Shown piece after piece: positions 44,047 through 52,971 of a stretch of 64,000 nucleotides of DNA. Under the pieces are notes generated by a model. The model made no database searches, had not been told where the DNA came from, and was given only the letters and a program-made list of their open reading frames with translations. The position numbers were made by a program, and so were the translations under genes. Source of the DNA: JAALLB01 sp964502215 (GTDB taxonomy: Bacteria > Pseudomonadota > Alphaproteobacteria > Rhizobiales > Rhizobiaceae); NCBI GenBank assembly GCA_964502215.1, contig CAZCUN010000006.1:1-64000 (forward strand). Direction: 5' to 3'. Numbering within the stretch: the stretch's first letter is position 1; each line of letters begins with the position of its first letter.

Positions 44047-44946
44047 TTAAATATCGCTAGTTCGTTTTTTATTTATTTTTTGTTCGCGATAAATTGTATA
44101 AATTCCACTTCCTACAACGATTGTTGAGCCTAGAATGGTCAATGAATTTGGAATTTCGTCAAAGAAAATTACTCCGATTAAAATTGCAAAAATAAGAACG
44201 GAGTATCTAAAAGGCGTAACAATGGCAACTTCACCAACTCTCATAGATGAAACAATCCCTATAAAGCCTGTTATCAAGAAGATTGAAGCGATTGCTAGAA
44301 TACTACTCGTATAAGAAGTTGAGGTTACCCAGTCTTCTGTAAAACCTAATAAGCCTCCACCAATCGCAACAACAATTACTGTTATTAAAGTGACGAATAA
44401 AGTTGGTGTGTCTTTATCCAAACGACGTGTGGAGACATCGCGCAAAGTACACGCTAAGACGGACATTAAACAAAAAAGCGAATAGACGTTAAAGCCCTCT
44501 AGTCCTGGTTGAATTATCAAGAAGACACCAAATAATCCAACTAGGATGGCTATAACCCTTCGCCAGCCTATGGGTTCGTTTAAAAAATACGCTGCAGCGA
44601 GTGTAACGGTGAGTGGCAAGGCTTGCATGATAGCTGCTGCATTCGCGAATGGTATTTGGAATAACGCTGTGAAAAAGAAGTAAGTCGCGCATACTTCACC
44701 AATTATGCGTAGCATAAATGGCGCTTTAAATACTATCGACATTGGGCGTAATTTGTCGAGCTTCCAAGCCAATAAAAAAAGCGCAGTTATTGCAAATAAT
44801 CCTCGTGTGAAAAGGATTTGACCCAATGGCATTTCGGAACTGATAAACTTCAAAATCGAGTCACCAATAGCAAAACTTGCCATCGCAAGTAGCATATAGG
44901 AACTACCCAGCATGTTATCGCTGATTTTATTTAACTCGAATTTCAT
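44047..44946 (-). CDS. EamA/DMT family transporter
   Basis: Membrane protein of 299 residues with ten helices in two EamA repeats (about 15-145 and 155-290); MASFAIGDSILKFIS, AYFLNEPIGWRRVIAILVGLFGVFLI and IGVIFFDEIPNSLTILGSTIVVGSGIY mark the repeats. Family members export amino acids, nucleosides or other metabolites. I chose the ATG at 44946 because the first repeat begins just after it and AGG lies seven bases upstream; a longer frame reaches 45015. It is the first gene of the six-gene operon ending in moeA. Confidence 0.88.
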   Translation of the reverse strand: MKFELNKISDNMLGSSYMLLAMASFAIGDSILKFISSEMPLGQILFTRGLFAITALFLLAWKLDKLRPMSIVFKAPFMLRIIGEVCATYFFFTALFQIPFANAAAIMQALPLTVTLAAAYFLNEPIGWRRVIAILVGLFGVFLIIQPGLEGFNVYSLFCLMSVLACTLRDVSTRRLDKDTPTLFVTLITVIVVAIGGGLLGFTEDWVTSTSYTSSILAIASIFLITGFIGIVSSMRVGEVAIVTPFRYSVLIFAILIGVIFFDEIPNSLTILGSTIVVGSGIYTIYREQKINKKRTSDI

Positions 44947-45170
44947 TGAAAGGCCTAGGTATATTTGCTGGCGAATACTTAAATCAACGATTTCACAGGC
45001 TAAACTTGAATGCAATTAGCTTTTTGTAAAATAAGTATTTTTGTTTTGTTAACTAAACCATCATTTTATTGAATAATGGTGCTTGCAGCTTAGAATATTT
45101 ACTATTTCTAATTGTGTTAGGCTTAAGGTGTCAGTTGAGTAGGGAGCGGTTAAATCCGTAAGGTAGCTGG

Positions 45171-47336
45171 ATGATATCTAAGCTAAAATATTTGAGCAAT
45201 GGGATTCACTCCCGTGTTTTGATGCTAGTAGTAGGCGTCGCTGTAACGTTAGTTGCTGCGCAGTTTATTACTGATACTGTTGTTGAAACACAAAAGGTAC
45301 GTGACCAAAGACTCGTTGAAGCGCAATCCATTACCAAAGTTGTTGCGCGTAGTTTAGAAAAGCAATTTGATTACTTTGAGCTTTCAGATATTGAAGAAAT
45401 TCTGAAATCAGTGCGTGCTACAGAACATGTTAAGCAGGTGAGTGCCGTTGATCGCGATTTAACATTCTTCTTAGATGGTGACCCAATTACGCCAAGTTTA
45501 TTACCAATTGGTGATAATACTGAGCAGGTAAAAGCCATTGAGACTGCAAAACCTATATCTTCGATAAATGATGATGCGATTACAGTTGCTGAACCACTAT
45601 TACGAAATGGCAGATCAATTGGCGCGGTGATGATCCGTTTTGAAAATCCAAAGTTTTCAGAAGTAATGTGGCCGATTTTAAAGTCAAATTTCTTTTCGCT
45701 TATTCCAATTCTAAGCCTTGGTATTATTCTTGCTGGTATTTTGGTAAACCAGATTACGCGTCCATTATTAAGTCTTTCTGATGCAGCTAAGAAAGTTGCA
45801 AATGGCGAACTTGACCATTCCATGCCTATCGAAGGGCCTAACGAAATTCGTCAATTAGGCAGTGCTTTTTCAGGTATGATTGGCAAATTAAAACAAAATA
45901 TTGAGCAAATTTATGAACTTGCTTACGTTGATCGCACAACTCAACTCCCAAATCGCGAGTTTTTCCGCAAAGAGCTAACGCGTGCTATTCGTCGTGCTGT
46001 TCGTCAAAAAGTTACTGGCGGTCTATTGTTTGTGGATCTTGATGGCTTTAAGCGCGTGAATGATACGCATGGTCATGATGCAGGTGATATGATTTTAAGC
46101 CAATTTTCAGAACGCCTTGCAAACGTACTTCGTGCGGAAGATTTGATTGCGTTTAAAGCAATGAATGCAATGGAAACGGAAGAGGGTGATTCAGATAATG
46201 CCAATAAAAACAAGCAGATGCTTGCACGGCTTGGTGGTGATGAATTTACGGTTCTGCTTTCTGAAATAAGAGAAGCAACGGATGCTGCAACAGTATCTCA
46301 ACGCATTATTGATGCTGTTTCTGAGCCGTTTGATGTTAATGGTTCTAAGGTAACAATTGGCGCTTCAGTCGGTATAGCAATCTTCCCTAAAGATGGTTCT
46401 GATTATCAGACAATTCTTAAAAGCGCCGATATGGCAATGTATCAAGCAAAGGAAGAGGGTAAAAATACGTATCGTTATTTTTCAACTGAGCTTAATGCTG
46501 AAGCTTCTCGCCGTATGGAAATTGAACAAGACCTTCGTGTTGCCCTTGAAAACAACAGTGAGCTTGAACTTTACTACCAACCAAAAATTCATTGCAAAAC
46601 TGCGCTGCCAAAGTCTGCTGAAGCACTTGTTCGTTGGAAACACCCTGAAAAAGGTATGATCCAGCCACTTGATTTTATCAATGTTGCTGAGGATTGCGGT
46701 TTGATTTTGCCGCTTGGTAGATGGGTTTTGCATGAAGCCTGCCGTCAATTGAAGAAATTCGAAGATGATGGCGTTGATATCTCTATTGCTGTTAATATCT
46801 CAACCGCTCAATTCGAGCGTCCAGATTTATCAGAAATTGTAATTGAAGTTTTAGAGGAAACAGGGGCTAATCCTGCAAATCTTGAGCTTGAATTAACTGA
46901 AAGCATGGCAATGCAAAACCCTGATGTTGCGCTTAATCACATTAATGTACTTAAGAAACTTGGCGTACGTTTTGCGATTGATGATTTTGGAACTGGGTAT
47001 TCTAATTTGTCTCAGCTCTCTCGTTTGCCTTTTGATGTGTTTAAAATTGACCGTTCATTTGTCGAAAAGCTCACAAATCGAGATGATGAACATGGACGCG
47101 TTATTGTTCGGACCATTCTTGGTATGGCAAATAGCCTGAACTATGAAACTGTTGCAGAAGGTGTGGAGACAGTTTCACAGCTTGAATTCTTATCTGAATA
47201 TGGTTGTACTTATGCGCAAGGATATTATTTTGCGCGACCAATGCCATCAAAAGAGTTTACTCAGTGGTATACGGCTTGGAACAAACAAGATAAATCTATT
47301 AAAGCAGGTATGATGCGCCAGGGCGCTGCAGCTTAA
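45171..47336 (+). CDS. Membrane GGDEF-EAL c-di-GMP protein with a GGDEF insertion
   Basis: Signalling protein of 721 residues. A first helix at about 13-31, a periplasmic sensor of about 140 residues and a second helix at about 174-194 are followed by a HAMP domain (about 195-245). The GGDEF domain has the intact motif at 355-359, and the EAL domain has EAL at 484-486 with LTES, DDFGTGYSNL and EGVET kept, so both cyclase and phosphodiesterase activity are possible. About 25 extra residues (about 325-350, rich in Asn, Lys and acidic residues) separate the RxxD inhibitory-site-like motif (321-324) from GGDEF, where only a few residues normally lie. Confidence 0.93.
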   Translation: MISKLKYLSNGIHSRVLMLVVGVAVTLVAAQFITDTVVETQKVRDQRLVEAQSITKVVARSLEKQFDYFELSDIEEILKSVRATEHVKQVSAVDRDLTFFLDGDPITPSLLPIGDNTEQVKAIETAKPISSINDDAITVAEPLLRNGRSIGAVMIRFENPKFSEVMWPILKSNFFSLIPILSLGIILAGILVNQITRPLLSLSDAAKKVANGELDHSMPIEGPNEIRQLGSAFSGMIGKLKQNIEQIYELAYVDRTTQLPNREFFRKELTRAIRRAVRQKVTGGLLFVDLDGFKRVNDTHGHDAGDMILSQFSERLANVLRAEDLIAFKAMNAMETEEGDSDNANKNKQMLARLGGDEFTVLLSEIREATDAATVSQRIIDAVSEPFDVNGSKVTIGASVGIAIFPKDGSDYQTILKSADMAMYQAKEEGKNTYRYFSTELNAEASRRMEIEQDLRVALENNSELELYYQPKIHCKTALPKSAEALVRWKHPEKGMIQPLDFINVAEDCGLILPLGRWVLHEACRQLKKFEDDGVDISIAVNISTAQFERPDLSEIVIEVLEETGANPANLELELTESMAMQNPDVALNHINVLKKLGVRFAIDDFGTGYSNLSQLSRLPFDVFKIDRSFVEKLTNRDDEHGRVIVRTILGMANSLNYETVAEGVETVSQLEFLSEYGCTYAQGYYFARPMPSKEFTQWYTAWNKQDKSIKAGMMRQGAAA

Positions 47337-47337
47337 T

Positions 47338-48009
47338 TTAATTATACGAGATTGATTCAATTGCTTTTGGCAAGTCTTTGAAATCACTTATCATCTTTGA
47401 TGCGCCTAAGGTTTCGACTGGCGTGTCAGAATATCCGAAAGTTACAACGACTGATGGGATTTCAGCATTCAATGCCGCATTAATATCGGTTGCTGAATCA
47501 CCAATCATAATTGCCTCTTTAATTTCATATCCTGCTAGTTTTGCAGTTTCAATCAAGTGTCTCTTATCTGGCTTTCTAAAATCAAACGTATCTCCGCCAG
47601 TGATGGATTTGAAGCGATTAGTGATATTTAGTTCATCTAGTAAAAGTCGTGCCATGCTTTCAGTTTTGTTCGTACAAACTGCAAAGTCAAAGCCAAACTC
47701 TTTCAGCTTGTCCATTGCATCTAAAACACCTGCAAATAAAACAGTTTCATTGGCAATATTAGCTGCGTAATCTTCTAAGAAGTCTTTTAAAAGGGCTTTT
47801 GAGGTCTCTTCATCAAGAGATTTGTTGTTTACTGCAAATGAACGTTCGATCATGGCCTTTGCGCCGTGACCAATTATTTGCCCGAATTCTGCCATGCCTA
47901 ATTTTTCAAGTTCGTAAGATTTTGTAATTCGGTTTAATGTACCAAGGAGATCAAGGGCAGTATGGGCAAGTGTGCCATCTAGATCGAAAATTATAAGCTT
48001 GTATTTCAT
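47338..48009 (-). CDS. gph: HAD family phosphatase, phosphoglycolate phosphatase
   Basis: Phosphatase of 223 residues of the HAD superfamily. Motif I is FDLDGTLAHT (about 8-17), motif II is in AVCTNK, and motif III/IV is around KPDKRHL and MIGDSATDINAA, as in Gph. Phosphoglycolate phosphatase produces glycolate, which the GlcDEF enzyme of this window oxidises. It is divergent from rpiA, an order typical of Rhizobiales (gph, rpiA, DUF2059, gor). Specificity within the HAD family is inferred from length, motifs and context. Confidence 0.88.
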   Translation of the reverse strand: MKYKLIIFDLDGTLAHTALDLLGTLNRITKSYELEKLGMAEFGQIIGHGAKAMIERSFAVNNKSLDEETSKALLKDFLEDYAANIANETVLFAGVLDAMDKLKEFGFDFAVCTNKTESMARLLLDELNITNRFKSITGGDTFDFRKPDKRHLIETAKLAGYEIKEAIMIGDSATDINAALNAEIPSVVVTFGYSDTPVETLGASKMISDFKDLPKAIESISYN

Positions 48010-48113
48010 GAAATTTGCTTACCTTGTTGAAAAGGGTGTGAAATCAATAGTGAATCAAGAATTGACATGGTAGGTTCTGCGATAACATTAAAACTATCTA
48101 GAGACTACACTTC

Positions 48114-48806
48114 ATGAGCTTGGAATTGAAAATTGAATCTGCAAGAGCTGCACTTTCTCTTGTGAAGGGTGGTATGCGCTTAGGTATTGGTACTGGCTCA
48201 ACGGCTGATGAATTTATCAAGCTGTTATCCGTTGAGGTGAAAAATGGACTTGATATCATTGGTGTTCCAACTTCTATCAAGACAAAAAACCTATGTGATG
48301 AGCTTGGCGTACCACTTAAAACGCTTGATGAAATGCCTGAGCTTGATTTAGTGATTGATGGGGCTGATGAAGTTGATGCACAGTTCCAATTGATTAAGGG
48401 TGGCGGCGGCGCTCTGTTGAGAGAAAAAATTGTTGCTCATGCTTCAAAAGCAATGGCGGTGATTGCTGATGAGAGCAAGTTCGTTGATACTCTAGGTAGT
48501 TTTCCGTTACCGATTGAAATTAATCGTTTTGGATTAACTGCAACCTTAAAAGCTATTAGAGAAGTTACTAATTCCCTTGGGCTGTCTGGGGAAATTACCT
48601 TGCGAGGCGGTGATAATACGCCTTTTGAGACGGATGGAGGGCATTTAATTCTTGACGCTTCTTTTAGCCATATTCCTGACGCATCAGCACTTTCAAATAA
48701 ATTACTTGATATACCTGGTGTGGTTGAACACGGATTGTTTTTGGGGTACGCGAAGGTAGTGTTTCTTGCAAGTCCTAATGGTGTTAAGCAATTGGGTAAG
48801 ATATAA
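48114..48806 (+). CDS. rpiA: Ribose-5-phosphate isomerase A
   Basis: Enzyme of 230 residues interconverting ribose 5-phosphate and ribulose 5-phosphate in the pentose phosphate pathway. The signature segments are clear: RLGIGTGSTADEFI, DLVIDGADEVD, and KGGGGALLREKI with the catalytic glutamate and lysine region. Length is normal. The next gene starts 28 bases after its stop and may be co-transcribed. Confidence 0.96.
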   Translation: MSLELKIESARAALSLVKGGMRLGIGTGSTADEFIKLLSVEVKNGLDIIGVPTSIKTKNLCDELGVPLKTLDEMPELDLVIDGADEVDAQFQLIKGGGGALLREKIVAHASKAMAVIADESKFVDTLGSFPLPIEINRFGLTATLKAIREVTNSLGLSGEITLRGGDNTPFETDGGHLILDASFSHIPDASALSNKLLDIPGVVEHGLFLGYAKVVFLASPNGVKQLGKI

Positions 48807-48834
48807 ATAATAAATTTGGTGGAGAACATCTTAA

Positions 48835-49353
48835 ATGAAGTCTGTAAATACGCTTAAGCGTAAAATTAAATCATGTAGCTCAACAATTGCTTTATGCTTG
48901 CTAATTTCGTCGCCTAGCCTTGGGTATGCGCAAGAAATATCTGCTGAACACATAAGATTTGCTCGATCTGCAATGGAAGCTACGGGGGCAACAGACCGTT
49001 TGGATGCTATTCTCCCAGAAGTTGCAACCTTTATTAAAGCTGGTTTAATTGCAAATCGACCTGATATCGAATCGGAAATTTCCGATGTTGTAAATAAAGT
49101 TGCAATTTCATTGGCCTCAAGACGTGGGCCGCTTGAGAATGAAGTAGCAAAGATTTATGGGAATCGATTTACCAAAGAAGAGCTTGATACGATTGATAAA
49201 TTCTTCTCAAGCGAGACAGGTGTTAAGTTTCTAACTCAAACATCTACTCTATTTCGTGATGTGGATGAAGTATCAAGAGTATGGCGCGAAGGTATTGTCC
49301 GTGACATGGGTAAGCAAGTTCAGGAAAAATTGAAAGAAGCTGGCTTACAATAA
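48835..49353 (+). CDS. Secreted DUF2059 family protein
   Basis: Exported protein of 172 residues with a basic N-terminus and a signal peptide ending near SLGYA at about residue 32. A helical DUF2059 domain follows (LDAILPEVATF, YGNRFTKEELDTIDKFFSSETGVKFL). The family is common between rpiA and gor in Rhizobiales and has no established function. A terminator follows directly, so gor is separately transcribed. Confidence 0.88.
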   Translation: MKSVNTLKRKIKSCSSTIALCLLISSPSLGYAQEISAEHIRFARSAMEATGATDRLDAILPEVATFIKAGLIANRPDIESEISDVVNKVAISLASRRGPLENEVAKIYGNRFTKEELDTIDKFFSSETGVKFLTQTSTLFRDVDEVSRVWREGIVRDMGKQVQEKLKEAGLQ

Positions 49354-49383
49354 GCTGGTGAAATATATTTTTTTACTATAATT

Positions 49384-49414
49384 AAAACCCAGTATCTTTG
49401 CTGGGTTTTTTTTT
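49384..49414 (+). terminator. Intrinsic terminator between the DUF2059 gene and gor
   Basis: A 9-bp stem (49384-49392 with 49401-49409, CCCAG/CTGGG core flanked by A/T pairs) has an 8-base loop. It is followed by a continuous T-run (49406-49414). It ends only 10 bases before the gor start, so the gor promoter must overlap or lie upstream in the DUF2059 gene region. Confidence 0.9.
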
Positions 49415-49424
49415 AGGATGTGTA

Positions 49425-50816
49425 ATGTCTCAATATGATTATGATTTTTTTGTAATAGGTGGTGGTTCTGGCGGCGTTAGGGCAGGGCGTCTTATTGCAG
49501 GGATGGGACAACGTGTTGGAATTGCCGAGGAATATCGTTGGGGAGGCACTTGCGTTATCCGTGGCTGTGTTCCCAAAAAACTTATGGTGTATGCATCGCA
49601 ATTTTCTGAAGAGTTTGAAGCTGCGGCTGGCTTTGGCTGGAGTGTCGGTAAATCAAATTTCGATTGGAAAATACTAATTACAAATAAAGACAAAGAAATT
49701 GATCGCCTTGAAGGTCTTTATAAAAAAGGACTTGCGAGCAATGATGCAGATATCATCAATAGTCGCGCTGAACTAAGAGGAAAGCATGAGGTTTATCTTA
49801 AAGCTCAAGATAAAACTGTCACTGCTGAGAAAATTTTAATTGCTGTTGGTGGTACGCCAACACGTAGCTCTGGTGCACAAGGTGATGAACTTTGCATCAC
49901 CTCAGATGAAGTCTTTCATCTTGAAGAACTACCAAAAGCAATTGTTATCAATGGTGGTGGTTACATTGCTGTTGAATTTGCATGTATATTTGCAGGGCTT
50001 GGTAGCAAGGTAACGCTTGTTTATCGTGGGGAACAAATTCTGCGTGGATTTGATAATGATATTCGTAATGCACTACATGATGAAATGGTTGCAAAGGGGA
50101 TTGATATTCGTCTCGGTCAAACCTTTAAAAAGATTGAAGGCAGTGAAAGTAGTCAAAAAACGGTTCATCTATCCGATGGTTCAAAAATACCTGCTGATCA
50201 AGTAATGCTTGCGATTGGCCGTGATCCTGCAACTGCGGGCTTAGGTCTTGATTCTGCTGGTGTTGCATCTGATAAAAAAGGCAATGTTATTATTGATGAG
50301 TATTCAAAAACTAATGTTGATAATATCTGGGCAGTAGGGGATGTTACAAACCGGGTTGCGCTTACGCCAGTCGCTATTCATGAGTCTATGTGTTTGATTG
50401 AAACTGAGTTTAAAAACAATCCAACAAAGCCTGACCATGATCTCATTGCTACAGCGGTATTTACTCAACCTGAAATTGGTACTGTTGGGCTTGGTGAAGA
50501 AGATGCTGGGAAAAAATATTCAAGCTTAAATGTTTTTAAAGCGCACTTCCGCCCAATGAAAAATACTTTATCTGGCTCAACTGAAAAGATGTTGATGAAA
50601 ATAATCGTTGATGCTGAGTCTGATGTTGTTGTGGGTTTACACGTTATGGGGCATGGGGCTGGCGAAATGGCTCAAGCATTGGGTATAGCAGTAAAAATGA
50701 AAGCTACTAAGGCTGATTTTGATCGTACTATGGCAGTTCACCCAACCGCTGCTGAAGAGCTTGTTACGATGTATGCGCCAAGTTACTCAGTTGTAAATGG
50801 TGAGCGTCAAAACTAA
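49425..50816 (+). CDS. gor: Glutathione-disulfide reductase
   Basis: FAD enzyme of 463 residues that regenerates reduced glutathione with NADPH. It has the FAD motif GGGSGG near residue 12, the redox-active pair Cys43 and Cys48 in GGTCVIRGCVPKK, the NADPH domain motif INGGGYIAVEFA, GDVTNRVALTPVA, and the C-terminal active-site motif VHPTAAEELVT with the catalytic His-Glu. The ATG at 49425 starts the domain; an upstream in-frame start falls inside the terminator. The next gene overlaps its stop by one base. Confidence 0.95.
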   Translation: MSQYDYDFFVIGGGSGGVRAGRLIAGMGQRVGIAEEYRWGGTCVIRGCVPKKLMVYASQFSEEFEAAAGFGWSVGKSNFDWKILITNKDKEIDRLEGLYKKGLASNDADIINSRAELRGKHEVYLKAQDKTVTAEKILIAVGGTPTRSSGAQGDELCITSDEVFHLEELPKAIVINGGGYIAVEFACIFAGLGSKVTLVYRGEQILRGFDNDIRNALHDEMVAKGIDIRLGQTFKKIEGSESSQKTVHLSDGSKIPADQVMLAIGRDPATAGLGLDSAGVASDKKGNVIIDEYSKTNVDNIWAVGDVTNRVALTPVAIHESMCLIETEFKNNPTKPDHDLIATAVFTQPEIGTVGLGEEDAGKKYSSLNVFKAHFRPMKNTLSGSTEKMLMKIIVDAESDVVVGLHVMGHGAGEMAQALGIAVKMKATKADFDRTMAVHPTAAEELVTMYAPSYSVVNGERQN

Positions 50817-51400
50817 TGAGCAAGGAACTTGTAGGATATTTCGGGTTTGGCTCGCTTGTAAACAAGCATACGCTGAGAACATCTTATGTTGATATAATAC
50901 CTGCAAGTTTAAAAGGATACAGCCGTCACTGGCAGGCTCGTTCTAATACTTTTGATAATCATGTCTCTTTGTTATCGATTCACCCAGATAGCAGTTGTGA
51001 AATTAAAGGCATGATTGTTTTTGATACGCTTGATAATTTGCCCTTAGTTGATGAGCGTGAGCAAGGTTATTCAAGGCATAAGCTAACGCATGATGAGGTG
51101 AATGTTGCCAGTAGTGTTGATTTGCCAGACAATCTTTATGTCTACATTGCAGATGAAATCAAAGATGCAAAAGATGATGGTGCGCTATTACAATCTTATC
51201 TTGATGCCGTGATGCAAGGGTTTTTAAATGAATATGGGGACGAGGGAGTTTCGCATTTCATTGATACGACAAAAGGATTTGAGCGTAATATATTTCTTGA
51301 TAGGGATGCGCCATTATATCCACGTGATGTAAAGCTGAGTTCTAAAGAAGCGTCTTTGTTTGATGCTGAGATAAAACGAGCAGGCGTGTTGGGTATATGA
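50816..51400 (+). CDS. Gamma-glutamylcyclotransferase family protein
   Basis: Protein of 194 residues with the gamma-glutamylcyclotransferase-like fold. YFGFGSLVNKHTL at the N-terminus is the characteristic substrate-binding loop, and VDEREQGYSRH places a likely catalytic glutamate. Members act on gamma-glutamyl peptides, including glutathione breakdown. Its start shares one base with the gor stop (TAATG), so glutathione reductase and this enzyme are translated together. The exact substrate is unproven. Confidence 0.85.
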   Translation: MSKELVGYFGFGSLVNKHTLRTSYVDIIPASLKGYSRHWQARSNTFDNHVSLLSIHPDSSCEIKGMIVFDTLDNLPLVDEREQGYSRHKLTHDEVNVASSVDLPDNLYVYIADEIKDAKDDGALLQSYLDAVMQGFLNEYGDEGVSHFIDTTKGFERNIFLDRDAPLYPRDVKLSSKEASLFDAEIKRAGVLGI

Positions 51401-51410
51401 ATATAGCTTG

Positions 51411-51445
51411 AAAAGTGACCATTGTTTCAACGGCCACTTTTGTTT
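51411..51445. terminator. Bidirectional intrinsic terminator
   Basis: A 14-bp hairpin with two mismatches (51411-51424 with 51428-51441, loop TTT) has four A-T pairs at its base. On the plus strand it leads into TTTTGTTTT. It lies between two convergent genes and should serve the gor operon on the plus strand and, less strongly, the small gene on the minus strand. Confidence 0.85.
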
Positions 51446-51452
51446 TATTAAT

Positions 51453-51773
51453 TTAGCTTAAAGCAGCGCCGCCATTTATTTCATCGGCTAAATCAACAAC
51501 ACTATTGCCAGTGCCATTTGTCTTTTTATTCGTTACTAAGTTTTCAAAAGCTTCATCAATCGCTTGAGTATCTTTCTTTAATTTTTGTGAGGTAATTACG
51601 TTTGAGGTTGTTTCTTTTGTGACACTTTTTTCAGCTAATTCGGCTAATGCAGTTACGCCCTCTAACTCAATAATCAAGCTATCAAGTGATGTCATTAATT
51701 TATAGTCTGGATTATTTTGAAGCCTTGTAAGCGCCTCGTCACGAATTGATTTTAGCTGTGTTACTTGTTGCAT
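51453..51773 (-). CDS. Small helical protein of unknown function
   Basis: Soluble protein of 106 residues, predominantly helical and probably coiled-coil in the first half (QVTQLKSIRDEALTRLQ, LDSLIIELEGVTALAELAEKS), with a loose polar C-terminus. No domain recognised and no signal peptide. The ATG at 51773 has a strong GGGAG ribosome site and is preferred over an upstream frame-open start that overlaps the PAP2 gene. It lies 70 bases downstream of the PAP2 gene on the same strand. Confidence 0.7.
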   Translation of the reverse strand: MQQVTQLKSIRDEALTRLQNNPDYKLMTSLDSLIIELEGVTALAELAEKSVTKETTSNVITSQKLKKDTQAIDEAFENLVTNKKTNGTGNSVVDLADEINGGAALS

Positions 51774-51843
51774 TTTTATCTCCCTTCGGATGTTAATTCT
51801 TTGGGGAGAATGCTTAGCAATTGCGCTTATATTCTGATTACAT

Positions 51844-52821
51844 CTAGGCAATATTGGGTTTTGATTGTGGCTGAGCAGGGTCAGTTTTTAAAGAGTCGTG
51901 CGCCTGTTTTTTTACTGATCTAGTTGCCAAATAGGTGCCAAATGCAAACATTATAAACCCAGCAGGAAGATCAACAAAGTGATGTCCGCCGTGCACGAAT
52001 ATACTCGGTAAAATTAAGAGGTTGATTATAAAGAATATTGGGCCAAGCACTTTTAAATTGCGAGAAGCATACATTGCAGTAAACGCTAGCACTGCGTGGT
52101 ATGAAGGGAAGGCGATCAACCCTCTTATCTCTGTTGGCGTAATAACGCTTGGGCCATTTTTGACTATAGAAATAAGATCAAGTGCATAAGAACGATCAAC
52201 GGGTGGGTTAATTTTATTCCAAAGTTCGGCTGAGATTTCAAAGACTGTCGTTGTGCCGGTTGTAGGAAAAATGCCCCATATACAAATTGTCAGCGTGGCT
52301 GTTATTGTTACAGAGGAGATCATTACATAGAGATCGTTCTTGCGTCCTGATAAGCCTAGAATGGCAATTAACATTGCAAATTGTAGCATTGTACTAAGAT
52401 ATGCCCATTTCATTGCAGTTGTGAATAAAGGGTATTCTGCAGCAAGTGCCATCACATCTGGCCAATGGTACCCTAGCATGCTGTCCCATTGCACTAATAG
52501 ATTGTCAAAAGGGCCGTATGCTATTGGTAATAAAAGGTAATTAAATAGGGAAAGACAAGCAGAGAAGAAAATGAAAATCGCAGCACATAAAAGCCCTGAT
52601 GCTATGTTTTCACTTCTGCCACTTAATCGGTAAAAATAACCAATCGTTGATAATAATAAGACTGCTATAATTATTCCGCTATAGCCTGTATAATCCACGC
52701 TAGCATTTTTAAATATGATCAAAAAAGCATCTGCCAAAAAGGCAAAGAACGCAACGCATAGCATTGTAAATTCCGCAGGACGTAGCTGTAATTTGTTAGC
52801 CATATTATAATTTAAAGACAT
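51844..52821 (-). CDS. PAP2 superfamily membrane protein (Aur1/Ipt1-like)
   Basis: Membrane protein of 325 residues with about eight helices. The PAP2 active-site motifs are FPSYHAVLAF (about 235-245) and HGGHHFVDLPAG (about 285-297), which supply the two catalytic histidines; the usual first KxxxxxxRP motif is not seen. This pattern and the long N-terminal helical part match the Aur1/Ipt1-like branch, whose eukaryotic members transfer phosphoinositol to ceramide. In bacteria it could be a phosphatidate phosphatase or a lipid head-group transferase. It stands between the small gene and clpA, which has its own terminator. Confidence 0.83.
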   Translation of the reverse strand: MSLNYNMANKLQLRPAEFTMLCVAFFAFLADAFLIIFKNASVDYTGYSGIIIAVLLLSTIGYFYRLSGRSENIASGLLCAAIFIFFSACLSLFNYLLLPIAYGPFDNLLVQWDSMLGYHWPDVMALAAEYPLFTTAMKWAYLSTMLQFAMLIAILGLSGRKNDLYVMISSVTITATLTICIWGIFPTTGTTTVFEISAELWNKINPPVDRSYALDLISIVKNGPSVITPTEIRGLIAFPSYHAVLAFTAMYASRNLKVLGPIFFIINLLILPSIFVHGGHHFVDLPAGFIMFAFGTYLATRSVKKQAHDSLKTDPAQPQSKPNIA

Positions 52822-52912
52822 GTTCTTACTCAGATATTGATAAAATTTTATCTAATATAAGAAGGATTTATTAAAGAAGCCTTCCCATCCAAGAAATCAC
52901 TTTAAAAATGCC

Positions 52913-52943
52913 AAAAGAAAAACCCAGATTTTATATCTGGGTT
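52913..52943 (-). terminator. Intrinsic terminator after clpA
   Basis: A perfect 9-bp stem (52921-52929 with 52935-52943) has a 5-base loop. On the minus strand it is followed by a U-rich run (complement of 52922-52913). It ends the clpS-clpA transcript 29 bases after the clpA stop. Confidence 0.9.
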
Positions 52944-52971
52944 TTAAGCGTTTGATTTATAGTTTTGAAAA

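Noticed and set aside
45016..45170. Molybdenum-cofactor or c-di-GMP riboswitch upstream of the EamA or GGDEF/EAL gene
   Set aside because: Only a weak AT-rich hairpin with a mismatch was visible; no conserved core of either riboswitch was found.
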